From NCBI GenBank assembly GCA_017307315.1, contig JAFKFF010000391.1:1-7500 (forward strand): a stretch of 7,500 nt of DNA, in the 5' to 3' direction. The translations under genes and the position numbers were made by a program. The first letter of the stretch is position 1; the number at the start of each line of letters is the position of its first letter. Below the pieces are notes generated by a model. The model did not search any database, was not told the origin of the DNA, and worked only from the letters and a program-made list of their open reading frames with translations. Of the stretch, positions 1 through 5,233 are shown piece after piece. Source of the DNA: Alphaproteobacteria bacterium. GTDB lineage: Bacteria; Pseudomonadota; Alphaproteobacteria; Micropepsales; Micropepsaceae.

Positions 1-128
1 TGGCGGTCGCCGCCGCGGCGGGCGCGCTGGTGACCATGCTGGCCAGAAGCGGGCTCAACGCCAATACGCTGGCGCTCCGCGTCGCGCCCGTCAAAAACGA
101 GCGGCGGCTGGTACCGTTATTCACTTGA
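1..128 (+). CDS. 3' end of an unidentified protein, cut by the window edge
   Basis: The frame beginning at base 3 is open from the left edge to a TGA at 126-128 and gives about 41 residues. Nearly all third codon positions are G or C, as in the real genes here, which supports coding. The visible tail starts with an alanine-rich hydrophobic stretch (AVAAAAGALVTML) and ends in a polar, basic segment (RVAPVKNERR). This could be the last membrane helix and cytoplasmic tail of a transporter, but that is inference only, and I do not recognise the family. It converges with the exporter gene that ends at 309. Confidence 0.5.
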   Translation, partial: AVAAAAGALVTMLARSGLNANTLALRVAPVKNERRLVPLFT

Positions 129-308
129 TCTTCCACGCTCCAAACTCCCCGTTGGTTTGATGCCGGCCACCCCTTCGAAGGACGGAAACGGCCGTTCGAT
201 GACAAACGGTCGGGACGTTACGCCCGATTCCCAAAACGCGGAAGTGTGTCGTGGCTCGGTCCGCCCCTGTAAACATGGGCGCGCGGCAAACCCCAGTTTT
301 CCGGGCTT

Positions 309-935
309 TCAGGCCCGCCGCGCCGCCAGCAATCCCACGCCCAGCCCGGCCATGATGAGACCCGAGGCCTGGCGCAGCCGCCGGAAGACGACCGGCCGCC
401 CCAGAAGGCGCGCATGCAAACCCGCCGCCGCCATCACCGCCACCAGGTCGGCCGCCGTGTTCAGCATCACCGAGATCGTGCCCAGCACCAGGAACTGCAG
501 CGCGACGGAACCGGTTTCCAGCGCAATGAATTGCGGAATGAAGGCCAGGAAGAAGGCGGCGGTCTTGGGATTGGTCGCTTCCACCACCGCGCCCTGACGC
601 AGCGCACGCCAGAAACCGGCGCGTCCGAAATGGTCCGGCATCGCGATCTCTTCGCGCGAGGCGGCCCAAAACGCGCGCACGCCCAGCACGATCAGATAGA
701 TCCCGCCAACGATCTTCAGCACGGAAAAGGCGGCGGCGCTGGCCATCACCAGGGCGGAGACGCCCACCACGCAGGCGATCACATGGACGAAGCCGCCCAG
801 CATGGTGCCGAGCGAGGAGGCCAAGCCATCGCCCCGACCCGCCGACCAGGTGCGCCCCACCACATAAAGCATGCCCGGTCCGGGCACGACCGCCAGCGCC
901 AGGGCGGCGGCAAGAAACAGCGTCAGATGCGGCAT
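309..935 (-). CDS. LysE/RhtB-family amino-acid exporter
   Basis: This is a 208-residue inner-membrane protein, the normal length for the LysE/RhtB translocator family, which exports amino acids or related metabolites. Visible family marks are an N-terminal hydrophobic helix ending in PGP (residues 18-20), a glycine-rich second helix, a helix with the pattern KIVGGIYLIVLGVRAFW (about 74-90), and the conserved NPKTAAFFLAFIPQF block (122-136), followed by two more hydrophobic segments. The frame is open upstream to 1049, but those 38 extra residues are polar and unlike the family. I therefore start at the ATG 935-933, which places PGP where the family has it. No good Shine-Dalgarno sequence precedes that ATG. 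The gene is divergent from 1064-1483. The substrate cannot be read from the sequence. Confidence 0.9.
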   Translation of the reverse strand: MPHLTLFLAAALALAVVPGPGMLYVVGRTWSAGRGDGLASSLGTMLGGFVHVIACVVGVSALVMASAAAFSVLKIVGGIYLIVLGVRAFWAASREEIAMPDHFGRAGFWRALRQGAVVEATNPKTAAFFLAFIPQFIALETGSVALQFLVLGTISVMLNTAADLVAVMAAAGLHARLLGRPVVFRRLRQASGLIMAGLGVGLLAARRA

Positions 936-953
936 GGGGTGAAACGCCCGGGA

Positions 954-965
954 TTCCGCGCGGAA
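954..965. promoter_or_regulatory. Perfect 12-bp palindrome in a divergent promoter region
   Basis: TTCCGCGCGGAA is a perfect inverted repeat in the 128 bases between the exporter start (935) and the start of the secreted protein (1064). Its position 19 bases upstream of the exporter ATG would suit an operator or a site in the 5' leader. GC-rich palindromes arise easily in such a genome, and no regulator gene sits next to it, so the assignment is tentative. Confidence 0.25.
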
Positions 966-1063
966 CTGTAGCGGGGCGCTGGAAAAAACGCGACCCGGGC
1001 CGGAAACAAGCCATCCCACAGCCGTTTCAGAAGCAGACGCGTCATCCACCCGAAAGGTGCCCG

Positions 1064-1483
1064 ATGAAAAGAATTCTTCTGCTTCCCGCCGCCATCGTGA
1101 TGTTCGCCGGCCCCGCGCTGGCGCAGAACAGTTCGGCCAGCGGCATGGGCGGCCAGCCCGTCACGCCCGGCGCGGCTCCTGCAGGCAGCACGCCGCCCGA
1201 AATGGCCGAGCCGCGCAATACCCCCACCATGTCGGGCGGACGCACCAGCGACAGCAACACCGACGCCAACCAGAATCCCATGAACAGCCGGACGACCGAC
1301 AATGCGATGGACAGCACCGCGCCCGGCAGCGCCCCGCCCGGCAGCACCATGCCGGAAACGGGCGACACCCGCGCCACCATGGGATCGCCGCAAAACACCA
1401 CCGTGCCGCGCGGCAGCGTGCCCAACAGCACCATGCCCAACGGCTCGATGCCGACCGGCTCGGTGCCGCCGATGCCGCGGTAG
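1064..1483 (+). CDS. Small secreted, disordered Pro/Ser/Thr/Met-rich protein
   Basis: This 139-residue protein has a clear Sec signal peptide: a basic start (MKR), a hydrophobic core, and ALA at 18-20 followed by Gln21. A good ribosome binding site (GAAAGG, 1052-1057) lies 6 bases upstream of the ATG. The mature part (about 119 residues) has no Cys, Trp, Tyr or Phe and is rich in Pro, Ser, Thr, Gly, Asn and Met (10 Met). From about residue 87 it contains degenerate units around the pattern GS-x-P (PGSAP, PGSTMP, RGSVP, NGSMP, TGSVP). It should be disordered and periplasmic or extracellular. I do not recognise the family, and no enzymatic motif is visible. The third-position G/C bias and the signal peptide make this frame the real one among several overlapping open frames. 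Confidence 0.75.
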   Translation: MKRILLLPAAIVMFAGPALAQNSSASGMGGQPVTPGAAPAGSTPPEMAEPRNTPTMSGGRTSDSNTDANQNPMNSRTTDNAMDSTAPGSAPPGSTMPETGDTRATMGSPQNTTVPRGSVPNSTMPNGSMPTGSVPPMPR

Positions 1484-1529
1484 GTTTCACTCTCCCAAAG
1501 TAAGTTCCGGCCTCTCAAAATCACTCACC

Positions 1530-1597
1530 ATGGGCGGACTTGATCCGCCCATCCAGCTTTCGCGAAAGAAATGGATGGCCGGGTCGAGCCCGGCCAT
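1530..1597. repeat. Double-palindrome intergenic repeat (alphaproteobacterial GLDPAIH-type)
   Basis: There are two 23-bp hairpins with perfect 9-bp arms and 5-base loops. One is at 1530-1552 (ATGGGCGGA, loop, TCCGCCCAT) and the other at 1575-1597 (ATGGCCGGG, loop, CCCGGCCAT). Between them lies a perfect CTTTCGCGAAAG palindrome (1557-1568), enclosed by ATCCA (1551-1555) and TGGAT (1572-1576), so the whole element can fold into a branched cruciform. The minus strand reads as MAGLDPAIH...SWM, a familiar spurious translation of this repeat class in alphaproteobacteria. It lies between two convergent genes (ends at 1483 and 1659), where it could act as a two-way transcript end or stabiliser. GTAAGTT occurs on both sides (1500-1506 and 1604-1610), possibly a target duplication. 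Confidence 0.85.
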
Positions 1598-1658
1598 GGC
1601 GAGGTAAGTTACACGTCTACCCCGCCCGCTTGTCGAAACATGAAAGAAGCGGCACGCC

Positions 1659-2438
1659 TCAGCTCTTGTCGAACGCAAATCCCCGCGTCAGTTCGCCCGG
1701 ACGCAGCGCGGGATCGTGCCGAATCCGCTTCAGCATCGTCACCTGGGTGATCGCGCCATCGGCGAGATTGACCTGGTGCTGCAGGAACGCCTCGGCGATG
1801 CCGTCGATGTCGCGGAAATCGGTGTATTGCGATTCCAGATGCTGCTTGGTCGCGTCCATGTCGGGGTGATAGGCACGGACCTCGCGCCGCCGCGCGATCA
1901 TGTAGGTCTGCGGATCGATATAGAGAAACGCGGGATCGCCATAGGCCAGATCGACCCGCACGACATAATAATTCACGCCCGCGATCATCTCCCGCCCGTC
2001 CAGCGAGAGTTTGTTGCCGAGCGCCGGAAAGGCATGCAGGCCATAGATGTTGAACTGGATGCCTTCCAACCCCGCGCGCTTGCCGTCATCGACGCCCTGG
2101 CGCGCGGCGGGCGACGCGCCCGGCCAGATCCAGGTACCGTTCCCATCCAGCCCTTCGCAGAAGACGTGGCGGCCGCCGGCATAGATGTCGATGCGATAGG
2201 CCGGCGACTTGTCGCAGCGGTAGCGCGCCTCGATCACCTCGCCCTTCTCCACGATCTGCATATCGACCGCGAGCGATTTGACCGCATCCAATCGCGCCTT
2301 GCCGCCGCGCGCCTCGGCGTGGCGGTCGATGAGCTGATCGAGGGAAAGATCGTCCGCGGCCTTCGCCGCCCCGCCGAACGCGAGCGGCAGAAGCCCAAGA
2401 GACAGCGCGGTGAAATTGCGGCGATGAAGCAGGCGCAT
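1659..2438 (-). CDS. Exported LolA-like / outer-membrane lipoprotein-sorting-like protein
   Basis: This 259-residue protein starts with MRLLHRRNFTALSLG, a hydrophobic core and AKA before the mature part (about residue 27). The RRNFTAL segment resembles a twin-arginine motif, so Tat export is possible, though Sec cannot be excluded. The mature protein begins LDQLIDRHAEARGGKARLDAVKSL, then shows alternating beta-type segments, EGLDGNGTWIWP (95-106) and RVDLAYGDPAFLYIDPQTYMIARR (161-184). This order is typical of periplasmic proteins with the LolA/LppX half-barrel fold, which bind lipid or lipoprotein acyl chains. The function is inferred from fold resemblance only. Upstream in-frame codons to 2585 look non-coding, so I choose the ATG 2438-2436, with only a weak GGGTG ahead of it. 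The gene converges on the palindromic repeat. Confidence 0.7.
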   Translation of the reverse strand: MRLLHRRNFTALSLGLLPLAFGGAAKAADDLSLDQLIDRHAEARGGKARLDAVKSLAVDMQIVEKGEVIEARYRCDKSPAYRIDIYAGGRHVFCEGLDGNGTWIWPGASPAARQGVDDGKRAGLEGIQFNIYGLHAFPALGNKLSLDGREMIAGVNYYVVRVDLAYGDPAFLYIDPQTYMIARRREVRAYHPDMDATKQHLESQYTDFRDIDGIAEAFLQHQVNLADGAITQVTMLKRIRHDPALRPGELTRGFAFDKS

Positions 2439-2608
2439 GGCACACCCGTTCGAGGACGGCGGGGGGGCAGCATAGCAGCTCTCGAGCGCTACCTTCCAAG
2501 CCTCATTGCCCACCAACGAACCGTGATACGCCGGGGACTGTTGTTCGTCACACGCTCGGTTGCACGGGAACAGCGAGCGCTCCAATATCTGAAACTCTGT
2601 AAAGGTTG

Positions 2609-3112
2609 CTACGAAGCCCTATTGGCTTCCCAGTGCGCTTCTTGGAGCCAGTTAATATAGTCCTCGTCAGAGATGCCCAATTTGTTCTTCAACTCTTGGC
2701 TTAAATTAGCGATCTCAAGTGAGAGTTTTAGTAGATTCTCGCCAGTGTAAGTCTTTTCCTGGCTTGTGAACTTTCCCCTATCGAGCCTTCGACGAGTAAA
2801 CACGAGCCCGACGTCGTTGTCTCCCACTATGCTATGCACTACGTCGTTCCTTTCGCCCCTTTGGGTTATTTTATTTAGAATTTCAACGGCTTCTGCATTT
2901 TGGTCTGGCACCCTATTTAGAAGGCTTTTGAGCATCACCGTTTTGGGCTTGAACTGCATGCCGGCGGTAATATGAGATCCGTCTGCCGGGCTAAGACCAA
3001 GCTGTTTAGCTATCGCGACTTCTAATGAAGCCTTCAGAAAAGGCTTCGTCAGCCATGCTTGAGCTCCTAGTGAACACGAAATTCTAAAACGGATGCTGAA
3101 GATTCCTCCCAA
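2609..3112 (-). CDS. HEPN-like hypothetical protein in low-GC DNA, start probably disrupted
   Basis: This frame gives up to 167 residues. Counting from the TTG at 3112, the body from about residue 28 (KASLEVAIAKQLGL...HITAGMQFKPK) resembles helical HEPN-type hypothetical proteins. It includes GERNDVVHS with R88-N89 and H93, which matches the Rx4-6H signature of HEPN ribonucleases, where Asn often follows the Arg. A charged, helical C-terminus follows. HEPN proteins often act as RNA-cleaving toxins or defence effectors, but activity here is inference. The start is the problem: there is no ATG in frame upstream, only TTG 3112 with no ribosome binding site. A strong start (TAGGAG, 7 bases, ATG at 3056-3054) lies in a different frame and reads MADEAFSEGFIRS before stopping at 3006. 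A frameshift or small deletion near 3027-3047 is likely, so this may be a pseudogene. Base composition is far below that of its neighbours. Confidence 0.55.
   Translation of the reverse strand: MGGIFSIRFRISCSLGAQAWLTKPFLKASLEVAIAKQLGLSPADGSHITAGMQFKPKTVMLKSLLNRVPDQNAEAVEILNKITQRGERNDVVHSIVGDNDVGLVFTRRRLDRGKFTSQEKTYTGENLLKLSLEIANLSQELKNKLGISDEDYINWLQEAHWEANRAS
2613..2629. repeat. GAAGCC hairpin at the 3' end of the HEPN-like frame
   Basis: GAAGCC (2613-2618), a 5-base loop and GGCTTC (2624-2629) form a perfect 6-bp stem overlapping the last codons of the HEPN-like frame. A hairpin with the same arm core sits near the other end of that frame (3027-3047). It has no T-run, so it is not a convincing terminator. 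Confidence 0.4.
3027..3047. repeat. GAAGCCTT hairpin at the frame break of the HEPN-like gene
   Basis: GAAGCCTT (3027-3034), a 5-base loop and AAGGCTTC (3040-3047) make a perfect 8-bp stem. It lies within 10 to 30 bases of the well-placed ATG at 3056-3054, where the reading frame of that start diverges from the HEPN body frame. A hairpin at that point could have promoted the deletion or slippage, or could mask the early coding region in the mRNA. Confidence 0.5.
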
Positions 3113-3195
3113 GCAGACGCTCTGAATCTAAAATGGATAGTACAATCAAGAATCGACTTCCCTTCTGCAAAGCTCACCCTGTTCGGCCCTCGCAT
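3067..3195 (-). CDS. Possible leaderless 42-residue ORF upstream of the HEPN-like gene
   Basis: An ATG at 3195-3193 opens a 42-codon frame (begins MRGPNRVSFAEGKSIL, ends EFRVH) closed by TAG at 3069-3067. A perfect TATAAT (3207-3202) lies exactly 6 bases before the ATG, so the expected transcription start falls on the A of the ATG. That is the usual layout of a leaderless mRNA. The TAG stop overlaps the TAGGAG ribosome binding site of the next ATG (3056), which would couple the two translations. I do not recognise the peptide. It could be a small antitoxin-like or leader peptide, a remnant of a broken gene, or chance. It is too short to judge by codon use. Confidence 0.3.
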   Translation of the reverse strand: MRGPNRVSFAEGKSILDCTIHFRFRASAWEESSASVLEFRVH

Positions 3196-3220
3196 CTGTA
3201 AATTATATAGTGGTTCGGCC
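3181..3220. repeat. Pair of 8-bp direct repeats flanking the -10 box
   Basis: GTTCGGCC occurs at 3181-3188 and again at 3213-3220, with start points 32 bases (about three helical turns) apart. The TATAAT lies between the copies. This spacing is compatible with a repressor binding both sites on one face of the DNA, as in autoregulated toxin-antitoxin promoters, but no regulator is identified. Confidence 0.25.
3202..3207 (-). promoter_or_regulatory. Consensus -10 box for the low-GC block
   Basis: TATAAT on the minus strand is a perfect sigma-70 -10 hexamer, unusual in this GC-rich window. No good -35 is present: 16 bases upstream is AAAACA (3229-3224), which matches 3 of 6 consensus positions. 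It would drive the 42-codon ORF and the HEPN-like gene. An 8-bp direct repeat, GTTCGGCC, sits on both sides (3181-3188 and 3213-3220). Confidence 0.4.
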
Positions 3221-3304
3221 TGTTGTTTTAGCGGCCTCCCATCCCACTTGTTATTGCATCCAACAACAATCGTTGTATTCTGCCGTCTCGCCTCCTCCGG
3301 CGAA

Positions 3305-3357
3305 GCCTGCCGGGCACGCCCGGTCGAGGGACCCCGCCTCCCGGGGGCCCGGCAGGC
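3305..3357 (+). promoter_or_regulatory. Long GC-rich hairpin in the leader of the two-gene operon
   Basis: GCCTGCCGGGC (3305-3315) and GCCCGGCAGGC (3347-3357) are perfect 11-bp inverted arms around a 31-base loop. The left arm can instead pair locally (CCGGGC, AC, GCCCGG at 3310-3323), so two exclusive folds are possible. The structure ends 31 bases before the ATG at 3389. There is no T-run, so it is not a classic terminator. It may be a leader structure controlling the downstream pair, or the terminal stem of a non-coding element. Confidence 0.35.
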
Positions 3358-3388
3358 ACCGGAAGGACGCGCGAGAACGGGAGAGACG

Positions 3389-3673
3389 ATGGACCGCCGC
3401 CAGGCTTACGAGCGCAATGTGCTTTCCAGCTTCGCGCGGCTGGCGGGACGGCGCGCGCCGGGCATTTCCGATGACGAGCATGACGGCGAAGTTCGCGCGC
3501 AGGCGATTTTCTACAACGCCCTCGACCATTTCCGCACCAAGGTCGCCGATGCCGCGCCGCTGACCGAGCTTCGCCGCGGCGCGCTGGACGATCTGCTCGC
3601 CGGCCTCGCCGACACCACGCCCGACCGCCGCGCCTGGGACGAAGCCATCGCCGAGGCGCGCCGCTATGGGTGA
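3389..3673 (+). CDS. Hypothetical 94-residue charged helical protein
   Basis: ATG at 3389 is preceded by GGGAG (3379-3383) at a 5-base spacing. The frame is open further upstream, but that part covers the hairpin leader and has no good start. The product is soluble-looking, with no signal peptide or membrane segment, and is rich in Arg, Ala, Asp and Glu. It is probably all helical (for example DDEHDGEVRAQAIFYNALDHF at about 28-48, ELRRGALDDLLAGL at 60-73, and a basic/acidic C-terminal helix). I recognise no family. Its stop overlaps the next gene's start by 8 bases (3666-3673), so the two are translated together and likely work together. Confidence 0.65.
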   Translation: MDRRQAYERNVLSSFARLAGRRAPGISDDEHDGEVRAQAIFYNALDHFRTKVADAAPLTELRRGALDDLLAGLADTTPDRRAWDEAIAEARRYG

Positions 3674-3902
3674 GGTGCATTATCTGAAAAAGACGCCCCG
3701 TGTCGGCGCGGCCTACGAACACCGGCCCGGGGACTGGCGCTTTGCCCGCGACCAGCGCGAAGCCGGAATCGAGAATCTCGAATGGGAAGACCGCCTTCCC
3801 GTGATGCGGCCCGTTCTCTTCTGGCTGGCGGTGATCGGAAGCTGGGCGATCTTCGCGGGCGCGATTGCGACGACGGCCTGGCTCTACGCGGCCATTCTCT
3901 GA
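3666..3902 (+). CDS. Hypothetical 78-residue single-pass membrane protein
   Basis: The start lies inside the end of the preceding gene (8-base overlap), with GAGG (3653-3656) 9 bases upstream, so translational coupling is likely. Residues 1-46 are polar and charged (KKTPR near 8-12, EHRPGDWRFARDQREAG at 18-34). Residues about 48-78 form one hydrophobic membrane helix (PVLFWLAVIGSWAIFAGAIATTAWLYAAIL) that ends at the C-terminus, so this is probably a tail-anchored inner-membrane protein with its N-terminus in the cytoplasm. No family is recognised. With its partner it may form a small membrane complex, but the role is unknown. Confidence 0.65.
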   Translation: MGEVHYLKKTPRVGAAYEHRPGDWRFARDQREAGIENLEWEDRLPVMRPVLFWLAVIGSWAIFAGAIATTAWLYAAIL

Positions 3903-4004
3903 GCGGTAGCGCGTTGCACCATTCCGGGTCACCGCCCGCGTCATGTTTCTGCCCATTTTTCAAACCAGAACGGAACCACGCAAATATAAAGTGAGGGGCC
4001 CATC

Positions 4005-4220
4005 ATGCGGGTTGTGGCGATTGGAATGCTGGCGGCGCTGCTGTTGTCGGGCTGCGGAACGGCCACGGGCGATCGCGGGCTTTCGGGCGCGGGCATCGGC
4101 GCCGGCATCGGCATCATCGGCGGCCCGCCCGGCATGGTGGTCGGCGGCGCGGTGGGCGCGGTGGCTGGCATGCTGTCCAAGCCGCAGCAGGTCAATCTGG
4201 GCAAGCCCGCCTGGCGCTGA
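4005..4220 (+). CDS. Small glycine-zipper lipoprotein
   Basis: The 71-residue product has a lipoprotein signal peptide, with hydrophobic residues 3-14 and lipobox LSGC (14-17). Cys17 would be lipidated and become the mature N-terminus. The mature part (about 55 residues) is mostly a glycine-zipper stretch (GAGIGAGIGIIGGPPGMVVGG and onward, about 29-58) followed by a short polar tail. Glycine-zipper lipoproteins are common envelope proteins of poorly known role, sometimes called entericidin-like or 17-kDa-antigen-like. The residue after Cys is Gly, not Asp, so there is no inner-membrane retention signal of the Asp+2 type and outer-membrane sorting is the default guess. The ribosome binding site GAGGGG (3993-3998) is well placed. 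It stands alone, converging with the LysR gene 19 bases away. Confidence 0.75.
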   Translation: MRVVAIGMLAALLLSGCGTATGDRGLSGAGIGAGIGIIGGPPGMVVGGAVGAVAGMLSKPQQVNLGKPAWR

Positions 4221-4239
4221 GGCTTGAGTCCCCGGCCGG

Positions 4240-5136
4240 CTATCGTTCCCAATAGGGCGGATTGCCGAAACTGGCCCGCAAATGCGCGGTCAGCGCCAGT
4301 ATCTTGGCGGTGACGCGCCGGTCGCTGGGATAGGCGATGAAGACGGTGCCGGGCTCGGCCTCGACCCCGACATCGATCACCCGGACTTTCCGCGCCTTCA
4401 GGAGATCGTAATAGAGAAAGCGCGGCAGGAGCGCGATGCCCAATCCCTCCTCCACCGCGCCGCGCATCAGGATACCGTTGTTGAAGCGCACCGCGCTTTC
4501 GGGCCGCGCCACCAGCCAGCGTCCGCCTTGGCGAAAACGCCAATCCGATCCGCCGCGATAGGTATAGATGATGCCGCGATGGCGCCCGAGCTCCTCCAAT
4601 GTGCGCGGCACGCCATATGTCTTCAGATAGGCCGGTGCGGCGACCAGCCGGCGCCGGCTGGCGGCGAAGCGCTTGACGATCAGGCCATTGTCGGGCACCG
4701 GACCGTGCCGGATCACGGCATCGAAACCGTCGGCCGCGCCCACCGCGCGATCGTCCAGCTCCAGGGACAATTCGATGCGCGGATGCAGCTTGGCGAATTG
4801 GTTGAGCGCGGGGCCCAGATGCAGCACGCCGAAGCTGATCGGCGCGGCGATGCGAAGCGGTCCCGCCAGTTCGCCCCGCCGCTCCGACAAACCCGCCGTC
4901 GCGTCATCGACCGCGCCCAGGATGCGCCTGGCATGCTCCAGAAAATCCAGCCCGTCATCGGTCAAGGCCAGCTTGCGGGTTGAGCGGCGCACCAGGGTGA
5001 CGCCGATATTGTTCTCCAATTCCGCCAGCCGCTCGCTGGCCGCCGATTTGGAGATCTGCAGGCGTCGCGCCGCCGCGCTGATCGATCCGGCTTCGGCGAT
5101 GGCGGCAAAGACCAAGAGCGATTCCATTTTCAACAT
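4240..5136 (-). CDS. LysR-family transcriptional regulator
   Basis: At 298 residues this is the normal length for the family. The N-terminal winged helix-turn-helix (residues 4-63) is clear: FAAIAEAGSISAAARRL, then ISKSAASERLAELE as the recognition helix, then RRSTRKLALTDDG in the wing. A linker helix follows to about 92, then a two-lobed co-inducer-binding domain (LRIAAPISFG at 94-103 to the C-terminus, with GLGIALLPRF at 231-240). The RRSTRKLALTDDG wing is typical of the large CrgA-like LysR subgroup. The gene is divergent from the alpha/beta hydrolase (97 bases between starts), the usual arrangement for a LysR protein and its target. A dyad touching its own start codon suggests autoregulation. 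Met4 is a possible alternative start, and the ribosome binding site is weak. The inducer is unknown. Confidence 0.93.
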   Translation of the reverse strand: MLKMESLLVFAAIAEAGSISAAARRLQISKSAASERLAELENNIGVTLVRRSTRKLALTDDGLDFLEHARRILGAVDDATAGLSERRGELAGPLRIAAPISFGVLHLGPALNQFAKLHPRIELSLELDDRAVGAADGFDAVIRHGPVPDNGLIVKRFAASRRRLVAAPAYLKTYGVPRTLEELGRHRGIIYTYRGGSDWRFRQGGRWLVARPESAVRFNNGILMRGAVEEGLGIALLPRFLYYDLLKARKVRVIDVGVEAEPGTVFIAYPSDRRVTAKILALTAHLRASFGNPPYWER

Positions 5137-5155
5137 TGTTCGGAATTCCCGGACA
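5137..5155. promoter_or_regulatory. Candidate LysR operator in the divergent promoter
   Basis: TGTTCGG (5137-5143), 5 bases, then CCGGACA (5149-5155) form a 7-bp dyad with one mismatch. It contains the T-N11-A spacing typical of LysR-type boxes. It sits immediately upstream of the LysR start codon and 79 bases before the hydrolase ATG, so one site could repress the regulator and activate the hydrolase. Function is inferred from position and symmetry. Confidence 0.4.
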
Positions 5156-5233
5156 CTGGCTCCTGGGATTGCAGTCTAGACCGGGCCCGCACACGCCGCC
5201 ACCATCGCGAACGCGCCACCGGGGAAATGCGCC

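Noticed and set aside
302..317. CGGGC/GCCCG hairpin over the exporter stop codon as a terminator
   Set aside because: It has only a 5-bp stem and no T-run on either strand, which is expected by chance at this GC level.
936..1049. 38-residue N-terminal extension of the exporter
   Set aside because: It is polar and unlike LysE proteins. Starting at 935 puts the PGP motif at the family's usual position.
1716..2660. 314-codon open frame on the plus strand opposite the LolA-like gene
   Set aside because: The minus-strand product has a signal peptide and fold-like motifs. The plus frame also runs into the low-GC block, as a chance frame would.
2872..2922. 9-bp direct repeat TATTTAGAA
   Set aside because: Both copies lie in the HEPN-like frame and encode similar short Leu-Asn segments (ILNK and LLNR), so coding explains them.
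3985..3990. TATAAA as a -10 box for the small lipoprotein gene
   Set aside because: It lies 14 bases before the ATG, so the transcript would start inside the ribosome binding site. No -35 is present at a fitting distance.
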